Origin: Rhizobium sp. C1
GTDB taxonomy: Bacteria > Pseudomonadota > Alphaproteobacteria > Rhizobiales > Rhizobiaceae
NCBI RefSeq assembly: GCF_021026335.1
Contig: NZ_JAJNCY010000012.1
Location: 1 to 64,000, forward strand
Direction: 5' to 3'
DNA length: 64,000 nucleotides
Shown piece by piece: positions 7,952 to 16,192 of this stretch. Made by a program: the position numbers and the translations under genes. Under the pieces are notes generated by a model, which ran no database searches, was not told where the DNA came from, and saw only the letters and a program-made list of their open reading frames with translations. The stretch's first letter is position 1. The number at the start of each line of letters is the position of its first letter.

Positions 7952-8974
7952 ATGGCCGAACGGATTGAAGATATCGCAGTCGCAATGGTTGCGCCGGGCA
8001 AGGGGTTGCTCGCTGCTGACGAGTCCACTTCGACGATCAAGAAGCGCTTCGACAGCATCAATCTGACATCGACGGAGGACAGCCGTCGCGATTACCGCGA
8101 GATGCTGTTCCGCGCCGACGATGCGATGAAGAACTACATTTCGGGCGTCATCCTCTATGAAGAAACGCTCTACCAGAAGGCCAAGGATGGTACGCCGCTG
8201 GCCGATCTGATCAAGGCTGCCGGCTCTATTCCAGGCATCAAGGTCGACACGGGCGCCAAGCCGATGGTCAACTTCCCCGGTGAAACGATCACGGAAGGCC
8301 TCGACGGTCTCGGTGAGCGTCTGGCTCGCTACTATGAAGCCGGTGCGCGCTTTGCCAAGTGGCGTGGCGTGATCGCCGTCTCCGACGCGCTGCCGACGCG
8401 CGGTTCGCTGCGCGCCAATGCGCAGGCGCTGGCCCGTTACGCAGCACTCTGCCAGGCCGCCGGCATCGTGCCGATCGTCGAGCCGGAAGTCCTGATGGAC
8501 GGTGCGCCGGGCACGCATTCCATCGACCGTTCCGAAGAGGTGACGGAATGGACGCTGCGCACGACATTCGAGGAACTTGCCGAAGCCCGCGTCAGCCTCG
8601 AAGGCATGATCCTGAAGCCGAGCATGGTCATCGACGGCAAGAATGCCCGCAAGGCATCCGTCGCGGAAGTCGCCGAGCGCACGGTTCGCGTACTGAAGCG
8701 CACGGTTCCGTCTGCCGTTCCGGGCATCGCCTTCCTCTCCGGCGGCCAGTCTTCCGAAGAGGCAACGGCGCATCTGTCGGCCATGAACACGTTCGAACTG
8801 CCCTGGAAGCTGACTTTCTCCTATGGCCGCGCCCTGCAGGAAACGGCCCTCAAGGCCTGGGGCGGCAAGGCCGAGAATGTCGCTGCCGGCCAGCGCGCCT
8901 TCTCGCACCGTGCCCGCATGAACGGCCTGGCCGCTCTCGGCAACTGGAAGGCGGATCTCGAAAAGGCGGCTTGA
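7952..8974 (+). CDS. fba: Class I fructose-bisphosphate aldolase
   Basis: Cleaves fructose-1,6-bisphosphate into two triose phosphates through a Schiff-base lysine; cytoplasmic. The 340-residue protein has the class I signatures GKGLLAADESTSTIKKR near residue 15, EPEVLMDG near residue 170, and the active-site region LEGMILKPSMV with its Lys near residue 211. ATG 7952 is chosen over an upstream in-frame start at 7898 because GGAGG lies at a proper distance and MAERIEDIA is the usual N-terminus. Expression is probably set by the three operators upstream. A perfect terminator follows. Confidence 0.95.
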   Translation: MAERIEDIAVAMVAPGKGLLAADESTSTIKKRFDSINLTSTEDSRRDYREMLFRADDAMKNYISGVILYEETLYQKAKDGTPLADLIKAAGSIPGIKVDTGAKPMVNFPGETITEGLDGLGERLARYYEAGARFAKWRGVIAVSDALPTRGSLRANAQALARYAALCQAAGIVPIVEPEVLMDGAPGTHSIDRSEEVTEWTLRTTFEELAEARVSLEGMILKPSMVIDGKNARKASVAEVAERTVRVLKRTVPSAVPGIAFLSGGQSSEEATAHLSAMNTFELPWKLTFSYGRALQETALKAWGGKAENVAAGQRAFSHRARMNGLAALGNWKADLEKAA

Positions 8975-9004
8975 GCCTCATTCGGTCCTTTTGAAAAAGA
9001 TCGG

Positions 9005-9033
9005 CGCGCGGCGGGAAACTGCCGCGCGTTTTT
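9005..9033 (+). terminator. Intrinsic terminator of fba
   Basis: A perfect 8-bp GC stem, CGCGCGGC (9005-9012) and GCCGCGCG (9021-9028), is followed by five T residues. It separates fba from the convergent 50-residue membrane gene, whose stop lies at 9037-9039. Confidence 0.85.
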
Positions 9034-9036
9034 CGT

Positions 9037-9189
9037 CTATCTGAGCAGGCTGACGAACATGGTGATCGCAAAGGCGAAGAGGGCGATCTTCCAGAAGTCG
9101 CCGCGCCGGCGCAATCCCGGCAGGCCGAACGGCTTCACGATATGGACCAGCATGGCCAGGATGAGCAACAATGCGATGATCTTCGTCAC
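9037..9189 (-). CDS. Small hydrophobic membrane protein, 50 aa
   Basis: This short reading frame is absent from a standard long-ORF list. It starts with GTG (9189) and reads TKIIALLLILAMLVHIV, then KPFGLPGLRRRGDFW, then a second hydrophobic stretch ending SLLR. That gives two candidate membrane helices (about residues 4-18 and 33-49) joined by a basic loop. The pattern is too regular for chance, and such sequences recur as hypothetical proteins in rhizobia, but I know no function. The upstream ribosome binding site is weak. It is convergent with fba and divergent from the MFS gene. Confidence 0.65.
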   Translation of the reverse strand: MTKIIALLLILAMLVHIVKPFGLPGLRRRGDFWKIALFAFAITMFVSLLR

Positions 9190-9370
9190 GCCGCGTCAAG
9201 CCTTGTTCTTGAGTTTCGCCATATCCGTGTCATGATTTGCGTCATAAGCATTCGGGAGCAAATGCTTCGGGACCATGATCTTCCTTGGCGCTATCGCAAA
9301 GGCGGTCCTCTTTCAAGCCAGACACTTTATTTGAGGCTCGCACCTTTGCGCGGGTTGGGACGGGACATTC

Positions 9371-10666
9371 ATGCGGCGCAATCTTCTTCCGGTGTTTTCG
9401 CTTCTCGTCGGAACACTGTTCCTGTTCTTCGGCAACGGGCTGCATTCGCTGCTTCTGCCTCTGCGCGGGACGGCGGAAGGCTATTCCACGACGACGCTGG
9501 GTCTTCTGGGGACATCCTGGTCCGCGGGTTTCGTGGCGGGTTGCTTCTTTGCGCCGCTTGTCGTGCGCCGCATTGGCCATGTGCGCGCCTTTTCCGGCTT
9601 TCTGTCGCTGACGGCGATTATTGCGCTGCTGACCGGCATTCTGGTCGAACCGACAGCATGGATCGGGCTGCGCGCGCTGACGGGCTTCGCCTCGGCCGGC
9701 ACGTCGATGATCATCGAGAGCTGGCTGAATGAGCGGGTCGACAACCAGAACCGCGGCGTGATCTTCTCGACCTATATCATGATCACGCTGGCCGGGGTCG
9801 TTGGCGGACAGATGATGGTGGCGTCCGGGGATATCCACACGACCATCCTCTTCATGATTGTCGGCATTCTCTATTGTGTGGCCATGCTGCCGACGACGCT
9901 TTCGACGGCGGCATCTCCGCAGCCGCTGAAAAGCGTCAAGCTCGACATCGCCGCCCTTTATCGCAATTCGCCCATCGCGTCCGTCGGCATGGTGCTGATC
10001 GGCATTGCCAACGGCGCCTTCGGCACGCTGGGGGCGGTCTTCGGTTCGAAGGCCAATCTTTCGCCGGGTCATGTGGCGCTGATGATGAGCCTGGCGATCG
10101 CCGCCGGCGCGTTGATCCAGATTCCGACAGGCCGGCTTTCCGACCGGCTGGATCGCCGCATGGTTCTGGCTGTGCTGGCGGGCATCGGTGCGCTCGCGGG
10201 CTGGAGTCTGGCGCTTTTTCAGCCGGATAATGTGGTGGTTCTGCTCGGCATCGTTTCGATTTACGGAGCAACCGCCAACGCGCTTTATCCGCTCGCCTCC
10301 GCGCATGCCAACGACCACGCGTCACCGGAAAACTACGTGAAGGTCTCCGGCGGGCTGCTCCTGCTCTACGGCATCGGGACGATTATCGGGCCGACGCTTG
10401 GCGGGCCGGTCATGGCCGCCTTCGGGCCGTATGCGTTGTTTGCCATTACCTCGATCGCCCATGTGGCCATCACCATTTACGCGGTGATCCGATCCCGGGT
10501 GCGGGCGCCGGTGCCGGCAGCAGACCGCGAAGCCTATATCGCGATGGGCAATATCAACGTGAAGACCCCCGAGAGTTTCAATCTGAGCCCGCTCGCCAAC
10601 AGCGCCTCGGAGGACAATTTCTCCGGCGATCGGCATGGAAGGGGCAGTGAGGAGAAGGCCGCATGA
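9371..10666 (+). CDS. MFS transporter, YcaD-like
   Basis: A 431-residue inner-membrane protein with about twelve hydrophobic segments in two halves, separated by a loop near residue 190. It has a GRLSDRLDRRM motif between helices 8 and 9 of the MFS type. The family exports or imports small molecules by proton coupling; the substrate is unknown, and the closest recognisable type is the YcaD-like group. The stop overlaps the start of the DUF1192 gene by four bases (ATGA), implying translational coupling. The C-terminal tail of about 45 residues is hydrophilic. Confidence 0.88.
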   Translation: MRRNLLPVFSLLVGTLFLFFGNGLHSLLLPLRGTAEGYSTTTLGLLGTSWSAGFVAGCFFAPLVVRRIGHVRAFSGFLSLTAIIALLTGILVEPTAWIGLRALTGFASAGTSMIIESWLNERVDNQNRGVIFSTYIMITLAGVVGGQMMVASGDIHTTILFMIVGILYCVAMLPTTLSTAASPQPLKSVKLDIAALYRNSPIASVGMVLIGIANGAFGTLGAVFGSKANLSPGHVALMMSLAIAAGALIQIPTGRLSDRLDRRMVLAVLAGIGALAGWSLALFQPDNVVVLLGIVSIYGATANALYPLASAHANDHASPENYVKVSGGLLLLYGIGTIIGPTLGGPVMAAFGPYALFAITSIAHVAITIYAVIRSRVRAPVPAADREAYIAMGNINVKTPESFNLSPLANSASEDNFSGDRHGRGSEEKAA

Positions 10667-10854
10667 GCATGTTTGACGAAGATCGGCTGCAGCGCAAGGC
10701 GCTCCACGAAATCGGTCAGGACCTTTCGCTGCTGTCTGTCGATGAGCTGAAAGCTCGTATCGAATTGCTGAAGTCGGAAATCGTCCGGCTGGAGGCGGAA
10801 GCCTCCGCCAAGGGCGCGAGCCGCGCGGCTGCCGACAGCCTGTTCAAGCGTTGA
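10663..10854 (+). CDS. DUF1192 family small protein
   Basis: A 63-residue acidic and helical protein. The core VDELKARIELLKSEIVRLEA is a predicted coiled coil, and the ending SLFKR is typical of alphaproteobacterial DUF1192 proteins. Its function is unknown. It overlaps the MFS gene by four bases and precedes rcdA; the same small gene often lies near DUF1465 (rcdA) in Rhizobiales, so the neighbourhood appears conserved. No signal peptide or membrane segment is visible. Confidence 0.85.
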   Translation: MSMFDEDRLQRKALHEIGQDLSLLSVDELKARIELLKSEIVRLEAEASAKGASRAAADSLFKR

Positions 10855-10999
10855 TGGCGGGACGGAAATTTACAATTTCTGCGACGCCGTTAAGTAATCA
10901 GAAACCTTCATAAGATATTACTAGCGCCATCCAGAGCTTTCTGGGTTCAGATGGTTCAGCTTCATGAGCGACTTCTGATTTTCTCCCTGTTTTACCTTG

Positions 11000-11027
11000 A
11001 GAGCCGCCTTCCAGCGGCTCTTTTTTT
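11000..11027 (+). terminator. Intrinsic terminator upstream of rcdA
   Basis: AGAGCCGC (11000-11007) pairs with GCGGCTCT (11014-11021), followed by a run of T. It ends the MFS-DUF1192 transcript, or a possible short RNA from the 145-base stretch 10855-10999, where I see no gene. Confidence 0.85.
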
Positions 11028-11086
11028 GTTCAAACGGCAACATATTTCAGGCCCGTAAAGATCCGGGCGTCTGGTTAATGTGGGTA

Positions 11087-11106
11087 TTAACCTTTTCTTA
11101 AGATTC
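11087..11106 (+). promoter_or_regulatory. CtrA box with adjacent GANTC upstream of rcdA
   Basis: TTAA (11087-11090), seven bases, then TTAA (11098-11101) match the CtrA consensus TTAA-N7-TTAA. The next bases, 11102-11106, are GATTC, a CcrM methylation site. The box lies 110 bp before the rcdA start codon. CtrA control of rcdA is known in Caulobacter and reported for Sinorhizobium; here it is inferred from the motif. Confidence 0.75.
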
Positions 11107-11211
11107 GGCTTGCGCGTCTGTGGTATTGGCATCATGTTATCTTCACATAAGCAGGGAACAAAAATTCCCTTCAGCCTTTAAAAGTTTGATGCGTATCGAG
11201 GCGATAAAGAA

Positions 11212-11727
11212 ATGTCCGACACCGGTTTGAACACGATCAGTTTCGCAGGCCATGCGGCTTCGTCCACCCAGTTCAAGTCGCTCTATGCCGAGGGCATGGC
11301 GCTGGTTGAAGAGACGGCGAGCTATCTCGACGGTCCGGGTCGCGCTGCCTCCAAGGTTCTGCCGCGTCAGGTTTCGGTTCTTTATGCCGCTGAATCCATG
11401 CGGCTCACCACCCGCCTCATGCAGATGGCTTCCTGGCTTCTGCTGCAGCGCGCCGTCAACAACGGCGAAATGACCCGCGACCAGGTCATGTCGGAGAAGA
11501 AGAAGGTTCGTCTCGACGCCTACAACCTCGATCGCGAGGCTCCGGGCTGGGAAGACCTGCCGCTGTCCTTCCGCGAACTCATCGAGCGTTCCCATCGCCT
11601 GCAGAACCGCGTGGCTCTTCTCGACCGCGAAATCTACCGTCCGGCCGATGCGCCTGTGGTTCACGACAACCAGAACAGCGTTCAGGCGCAGCTCTCGCTG
11701 CTGCAGACCGCCTTCGGCCGTCACTGA
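11212..11727 (+). CDS. rcdA: RcdA-type regulator of CtrA degradation (DUF1465)
   Basis: A 171-residue all-helical protein of the DUF1465 family. In Caulobacter, RcdA is an adaptor that helps deliver CtrA to the ClpXP protease at the pole, and Sinorhizobium has an essential homologue. The family core is visible from about residue 15 to 140: SLYAEGMALVEETASYLD, SMRLTTRLMQMASWLLLQRA and PLSFRELIERSHRLQNRVA. The C-terminal tail of about 25 residues is predicted disordered. It is monocistronic, with a CtrA box upstream and two terminators downstream. Its substrate CtrA is encoded 30 kb away in this window, consistent with a feedback loop. Confidence 0.88.
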   Translation: MSDTGLNTISFAGHAASSTQFKSLYAEGMALVEETASYLDGPGRAASKVLPRQVSVLYAAESMRLTTRLMQMASWLLLQRAVNNGEMTRDQVMSEKKKVRLDAYNLDREAPGWEDLPLSFRELIERSHRLQNRVALLDREIYRPADAPVVHDNQNSVQAQLSLLQTAFGRH

Positions 11728-11760
11728 TACAGACTGACTTTACCATCCTGAGTACGACTT

Positions 11761-11789
11761 GACGGCGGAGGCAACTTCGCCGTCTTTTT
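11761..11789 (+). terminator. Intrinsic terminator of rcdA
   Basis: GACGGCG (11761-11767) pairs with CGCCGTC (11778-11784), followed by five T residues, about 35 bases after the rcdA stop. Confidence 0.85.
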
Positions 11790-11836
11790 CGTTTGCCGCA
11801 GGGGGGCAGGTGTTTGAAAGGCCTGTATCAAACGCA

Positions 11837-11865
11837 AAAAAACCCGGCGCGAAGGCCGGGTTTTT
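11837..11865 (-). terminator. Bidirectional terminator between rcdA and rpmE
   Basis: A stem of CCCGGC and GCCGGG (11843-11860) is flanked by an A-run on the left and a T-run on the right, so it works in both directions. It lies just past the rpmE stop on the minus strand. Confidence 0.8.
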
Positions 11866-11887
11866 CAGAACTTACCTGTCAACAGGA

Positions 11888-12109
11888 TCAGAGGCCGAGG
11901 CCGCCGAAGCGCTTGTTGAACTTGGAAACGCGGCCACCGCGGTCCATCAGCTGCTGGTTGCCGCCGGTCCAGGCCGGATGCGACTTCGGGTCGATGTCGA
12001 GGTTCAGGACGTCGCCTGCAGCGCCCCATGTGGAGCGGGTTTCGTATTCGGTACCATCGGTCATGACCACCTTGATCACGTGATAGTCGGGATGAATGTC
12101 AGCCTTCAT
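11888..12109 (-). CDS. rpmE: 50S ribosomal protein L31, zinc-free form
   Basis: A 73-residue large-subunit protein. [20 protein letters not shown] is the standard N-terminus, so ATG 12109 is chosen over a longer upstream frame. The CxxC zinc ligands of the C-plus form are missing, making this the zinc-independent type common in alphaproteobacteria. The HPAWTGGNQ segment near residue 45 is conserved. It is a single gene, divergent from the ABC exporter, and ends at a bidirectional terminator. Confidence 0.95.
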   Translation of the reverse strand: MKADIHPDYHVIKVVMTDGTEYETRSTWGAAGDVLNLDIDPKSHPAWTGGNQQLMDRGGRVSKFNKRFGGLGL

Positions 12110-12333
12110 AACCTTGTCTTCCTGCCTGGGGTGGGAACAATTGCCGCAGACCATTGCGGCATCTGACCCAAACGCGTAAATGGGGCCGCAACCGAATTTT
12201 GGCCGGTCCCTTAATGAGTGCCGTGCCTATACATGAAGGATTGCCGGATAACAAGGCCCGGCGGACAAAACTTGCGCATTCCCGCAAGCCTGCCCGTTGA
12301 GCACCGCCGGCGGCCGAGCGAGAGGAAAATGCG

Positions 12334-14130
12334 TTGAGTGACATCGATTATCCGGACGCGCCGCGTACGCGGTCGCTGAAGCCGCTCGCAACCCTTTTGC
12401 CTTACCTTGGGCGCTACCGCGGTATGGTTCTCAAGGCGCTGATTTTCCTGACACTTGCCGCAGTCACGACTCTGGCTTTGCCGCTGGCCGTGCGCCGGAT
12501 GATCGACCACGGTTTCTCCCAATCTGATGCCGGGTTCATCAACAACTATTTCGGCATGCTGATTGGCCTTGCGGTCATGCTCGCCTTTGCCAGCGCCATG
12601 CGGTATTATTACGTCATCTCCATCGGCGAGCGGATCGTTGCCGATCTCAGGCGTGACGTTTATGCGCATGTTATCAAGCTTTCTCCGTCCTTCTTTGACG
12701 TCAACCAGTCGGGCGAGATCATCTCGCGTCTGACGGCGGACACGACTCAGGTGAAGTCGGTCGTGGGCGCCACGGCGTCGCTGGCGCTCCGGAACCTCAT
12801 TCTCTGTCTCGGCGGCGCGGCGATGATGGTTTATACCAGCCCGCGCCTCTCCGCCCTTGTGCTGATCGCCATTCCTTTCATCGTCTTTCCGCTCATTGCC
12901 TTCGGACGCTCCGTGCGCAGGCGCTCGCGTTCGGCGCAGGATACGCTGGCTGAAGCCTCCGCGTTCGCCAGTGAGTCGATCGGCGCGATCCGCACCGTAC
13001 AGGCTTTCAACGGAGGGCCGGCTGCGGGCAAGCGCTATGCGGATGCCATTGAAGGTGCGTTTGGTGCGGCGCAGGCGGCAATCCGCTCGCGCTCGATTCT
13101 GACAGGTGTGGCTATTTCCATGGTGTTCGGCAGCATTGCCGGCGTGCTCTGGTATGGCGCGCATGCCGTGCTGGACGGGACGATGTCTGCGGGGACGCTT
13201 GGCCAATTCGTGCTTTATGCGGTGGTTGCCGCCTCCAGCCTCGGCGCGCTCTCGGAAGTCTGGGGTGAGATCGCCCAGGCGTCGGGTGCTGCCGAGCGGC
13301 TTTCCGAATTGCTGGCCGAAGTGCCGGCCATTCGCGCGCCGGCCAATCCGAAGCGCTTCCCGGCGACGGCAGCCGGCGCGATTGCCTTCAACGACGTGCG
13401 CTTTGCCTATCCATCGGCGCCGGAGCGGTCGGCGCTGAAAGGTCTGACCTTCAACGTCGAGCCCGGCGAAACGGTCGCCATCGTCGGATCGTCCGGGGCC
13501 GGCAAAAGTACGGTGCTTTCGCTGATCATGCGCTATTACGATACGACAGCGGGCGATATCTCGCTGGATGGCGTCTCCGTTCGTGATGCCGATCCGGCGG
13601 ATCTGCGTGCAAGGCTTTCGATCGTGCCGCAGGACGTAACGATCTTTGCCTCATCTATCCATGACAACATCGCCTTCGGGCGCCCCGATGCCAGTCGCGC
13701 GGATGTGATTGCAGCCGCCAAGGCTGCGCATGCGCATGATTTCATCGAGCGGCTCGACAACGGCTATGACACGATGTCGGGCGAGCGTGGCGTCACGCTT
13801 TCGGGCGGTCAGCGCCAGCGCATTGCTATTGCCCGCGCCATTCTCAAGAATGCACCTGTTCTGCTGCTTGATGAGGCGACCTCGGCGTTGGATGCGGAAA
13901 GCGAGAAGCTGGTGCAGAATGCGCTCGACGGGCTGATGAAGGATCGTACCACGATCGTGATTGCACATCGTCTGGCGACCGTGCTCAAGGCCGACCGCAT
14001 TCTCGTGATGGATGACGGGCGCGTGGTGGAAGAGGGCAACCACCAGAGCCTTGTTGCCAAGGGTGGGATTTATGCGCGGCTTGCTTCGCTGCAATTTGAT
14101 GGGCGGGAGCTTGCGGAGCTTCAGGTCTGA
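12334..14130 (+). CDS. ABC exporter, fused membrane and ATPase domains (MsbA-like)
   Basis: A 598-residue half-transporter. The first 330 residues hold six membrane helices (ABC transmembrane type 1), and the rest is the ATPase with Walker A GSSGAGKST near residue 390, signature LSGGQRQRIAIARA near 490 and Walker B VLLLDEATSALD near 510. It should work as a dimer exporting lipids, peptides or drugs; the substrate is unknown. The start appears to be TTG at 12334, since the ATG at 12330 runs straight into a stop. GAGAGGAAA lies just upstream. The gene stands alone, divergent from rpmE. Confidence 0.92.
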   Translation: MSDIDYPDAPRTRSLKPLATLLPYLGRYRGMVLKALIFLTLAAVTTLALPLAVRRMIDHGFSQSDAGFINNYFGMLIGLAVMLAFASAMRYYYVISIGERIVADLRRDVYAHVIKLSPSFFDVNQSGEIISRLTADTTQVKSVVGATASLALRNLILCLGGAAMMVYTSPRLSALVLIAIPFIVFPLIAFGRSVRRRSRSAQDTLAEASAFASESIGAIRTVQAFNGGPAAGKRYADAIEGAFGAAQAAIRSRSILTGVAISMVFGSIAGVLWYGAHAVLDGTMSAGTLGQFVLYAVVAASSLGALSEVWGEIAQASGAAERLSELLAEVPAIRAPANPKRFPATAAGAIAFNDVRFAYPSAPERSALKGLTFNVEPGETVAIVGSSGAGKSTVLSLIMRYYDTTAGDISLDGVSVRDADPADLRARLSIVPQDVTIFASSIHDNIAFGRPDASRADVIAAAKAAHAHDFIERLDNGYDTMSGERGVTLSGGQRQRIAIARAILKNAPVLLLDEATSALDAESEKLVQNALDGLMKDRTTIVIAHRLATVLKADRILVMDDGRVVEEGNHQSLVAKGGIYARLASLQFDGRELAELQV

Positions 14131-14235
14131 CGCGGCCTTACCCAGACGAAATAGTTTGCGGGCATAACATTTAGCCGTTAAAACAGGAGCCAACAGCCAC
14201 TGGCTTTACCAGAAGGCTCAGGTTCAGTTTGCGCG

Positions 14236-14258
14236 CCTTCACCACGAAGAAGTGAAGG
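14236..14258. promoter_or_regulatory. Inverted repeat upstream of the flavin monooxygenase
   Basis: CCTTCAC (14236-14242) and GTGAAGG (14252-14258) form a perfect 7-bp inverted repeat around 9 bases, extended by GCGC on both sides with one bulge. It ends 19 bases before the ATG and may be an operator or mRNA hairpin. There is no T-run, so a terminator for the ABC gene is less likely. Confidence 0.4.
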
Positions 14259-14277
14259 GCGCTACGCGGGAGGGTTC

Positions 14278-15549
14278 ATGACCGTCATCATCGCCGGGGC
14301 CGGCATTACCGGCCTGACGCTTGCCATTTCGTGCCATCAGGCGGGCATTCCGTTTCGCATCTTCGAGCAGGTGAGCGAGCTGAAGCCGCTGGGCGTCGGC
14401 ATCAATGTGCAGCCGCATGCCGTGCGCGAACTGTTCGAGATGGGGCTCGAGGCGGAGATGGACGCGATCGGCGTGCGCACCCGCGAGGTCGCCTATTTCT
14501 CCAAGAAGGGCAAGCAGATCTGGTCTGAGCCGCGCGGGCAGTTCGCGGGCTATTCCTGGCCGCAGTTCTCCGTCCATCGCGGCGGTTTCCAGATGATGCT
14601 GTTCCATGCGCTGGAAGCCCGCGCCGGCAAGGGCACGGTGGTGACCGGCCGCGAGGCGGTCGACTGCAAGGATGTCGATGGCGGCGTGATCGTCACCTTT
14701 CGCGACAAGCAGGGCAATCTGTCGACCGCCGAAGGCACGGTCTTCATTGCCTGCGACGGCATCCATTCCAACATTCGCGCAAAGTTCTATCCGGGCGAGG
14801 GCGCACCGCATTGGGGTGGCTCGATCCTGTGGCGCGGCACGGCTAAGGCCAAGCCGTTCATCACGGAAGCCACGATGGGCATGGCTGGTCATGAGTGGCA
14901 GAAATTCGTCACCTATCCGATCAGCAAGGCCGATCCGGAAACGGGCGAGGCCGAGATCAACTGGATCGCGGAGCTGAAATTCCCGCCGGACAAGAAATGG
15001 AACCGCGAGGACTATAACCGTCACGGCAATTTCGACGATTTCTTCCCGGCCTTCCAGGACTGGCATTTCGACTGGCTCGACATTCCGAAGCTGATGCAGG
15101 ATGGCGGCTATTGCTACGAATTCCCGATGGTCGACCGCGATCCGGTCGAGCGCTGGACCTTTGGCCGCACGACTCTGGCGGGTGACGCGGCACATGCCAT
15201 GTATCCGATAGGTTCCAACGGGGCGTCGCAGGGTATCCTCGATGCCCGCGTTCTGGTGCGCGAATTCATCGCGCATGGCGTCGGCGTCGAGGCGCTGGAA
15301 GCTTACGAGAGCGAGCGCCGGCCGGCGACGACGCGGCTCGTCATGGCCAATCGCGGCAATGGGCCGGACCATGTTATGAACATCGTGGAAGAGCGCTGTG
15401 GCGGCGAGTTCGACAAGGTTTCGGATGTGCTGGACGAGGCGGAACTGAAAGAGATCGCCGCCAATTACAAGAAGATCGCCGGCATGGACGTCGAGGGCCT
15501 GAACAGCCGCCCTTCCATCGTCCAGCTGCCGAAGAAGGACGTCGCCTGA
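14278..15549 (+). CDS. FAD-dependent aromatic-ring-type monooxygenase
   Basis: A 423-residue class A flavoprotein monooxygenase (UbiH/salicylate-hydroxylase-like). The FAD Rossmann motif AGAGITGLTLA is at residues 6-16, the DG motif FIACDGIHSNIR near 157-168, and GDAAHAMYPIGSNGASQGI near 302, the second FAD-binding motif. The substrate is unknown, probably an aromatic or heteroaromatic acid. It lies one base from a YciI-like gene and the two must be co-expressed. Annotation pipelines often call this group simply flavin-dependent oxidoreductase. Confidence 0.88.
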   Translation: MTVIIAGAGITGLTLAISCHQAGIPFRIFEQVSELKPLGVGINVQPHAVRELFEMGLEAEMDAIGVRTREVAYFSKKGKQIWSEPRGQFAGYSWPQFSVHRGGFQMMLFHALEARAGKGTVVTGREAVDCKDVDGGVIVTFRDKQGNLSTAEGTVFIACDGIHSNIRAKFYPGEGAPHWGGSILWRGTAKAKPFITEATMGMAGHEWQKFVTYPISKADPETGEAEINWIAELKFPPDKKWNREDYNRHGNFDDFFPAFQDWHFDWLDIPKLMQDGGYCYEFPMVDRDPVERWTFGRTTLAGDAAHAMYPIGSNGASQGILDARVLVREFIAHGVGVEALEAYESERRPATTRLVMANRGNGPDHVMNIVEERCGGEFDKVSDVLDEAELKEIAANYKKIAGMDVEGLNSRPSIVQLPKKDVA

Positions 15550-15550
15550 C

Positions 15551-15862
15551 ATGCCGCATTTTCTCGTTATCTCGCAGGACAAGCCGGGCATGCTGGAGGT
15601 CCGCAAGGAAAACCGCGTGGCCCATCTCGCCCATGTGAAGACAGGCGGCGGCGGGCTGGTGCGCGTCCTCGTCGGTTCGCCGCTGGGGCGCGAGATGATG
15701 ACGGGCACATGGATGGTGATGGAAGCCGCCGATGAGGCCGCGATCGAGGCGTTCAATGCGGCAGATCCGTATGAGATCGCCGGGCTGTTTGCATCGCGTG
15801 AGATATTGCCGATCCACGCCGTGTTCGATCCGTCGCGGATCGTGGCGGAGGATCAGGTTTAG
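15551..15862 (+). CDS. YciI-like protein
   Basis: A 103-residue dimeric alpha/beta-barrel-type protein of the YCII family. PHFLVISQDKPGMLEVR at the N-terminus, the central GTWMVMEAADEAAIEAF and the terminal region with His and Asp residues match the family, whose fold resembles muconolactone isomerase. A catalytic role is often proposed but rarely proven. It starts two bases after the monooxygenase stop, so the proteins likely act on the same substrate or product. Confidence 0.87.
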   Translation: MPHFLVISQDKPGMLEVRKENRVAHLAHVKTGGGGLVRVLVGSPLGREMMTGTWMVMEAADEAAIEAFNAADPYEIAGLFASREILPIHAVFDPSRIVAEDQV

Positions 15863-15919
15863 TCCTCTTTGTCGCTTTTTCTGTGTATGATATTATGCAC
15901 ACAAATAGGGAGCGAATCC

Positions 15920-16192
15920 GTGAACGATCACAAGGAAAGAGCGGCATTCACGATTTCCAAGTCTCTGAAGGCGGAGCTTGAAGATGTCGTGCCTGCGTCG
16001 AAACGCTCGCGCTTTGTGGAAAAGGCGATTGCGGACGCGCTGCTGCGCGATGCGCGCCAGCGTGCGCTGGATGCCTTGGACAATCTGCCGTCGTACGGAA
16101 CCAAGGGCGAAGACAGCGTCGAGATTCTGCGGCGTATCAGGCAGGAGCGGGACGCAAGTGTTGTTGCGCGGCATGAAGATCGACCCCGATGA
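15920..16192 (+). CDS. Antitoxin of a VapBC-like pair
   Basis: A 90-residue protein with a ribbon-helix-helix-like N-terminus (AAFTISKSLKAELEDVV then SKRSRFVEKAIADALL) and a charged C-terminal tail that could clasp the toxin. The start is GTG 15920, preceded by AGGGAG; the longer frame to 15869 would place promoter DNA in the protein. The stop overlaps the PIN toxin start by four bases (ATGA), typical of TA operons. Its DNA-binding half suggests autorepression. Confidence 0.8.
   Translation: MNDHKERAAFTISKSLKAELEDVVPASKRSRFVEKAIADALLRDARQRALDALDNLPSYGTKGEDSVEILRRIRQERDASVVARHEDRPR

Noticed and set aside
14239-15756. Minus-strand frame of about 500 codons opposite the flavin monooxygenase
   Set aside because: Shadow of a clear FAD enzyme, with no family signature of its own.
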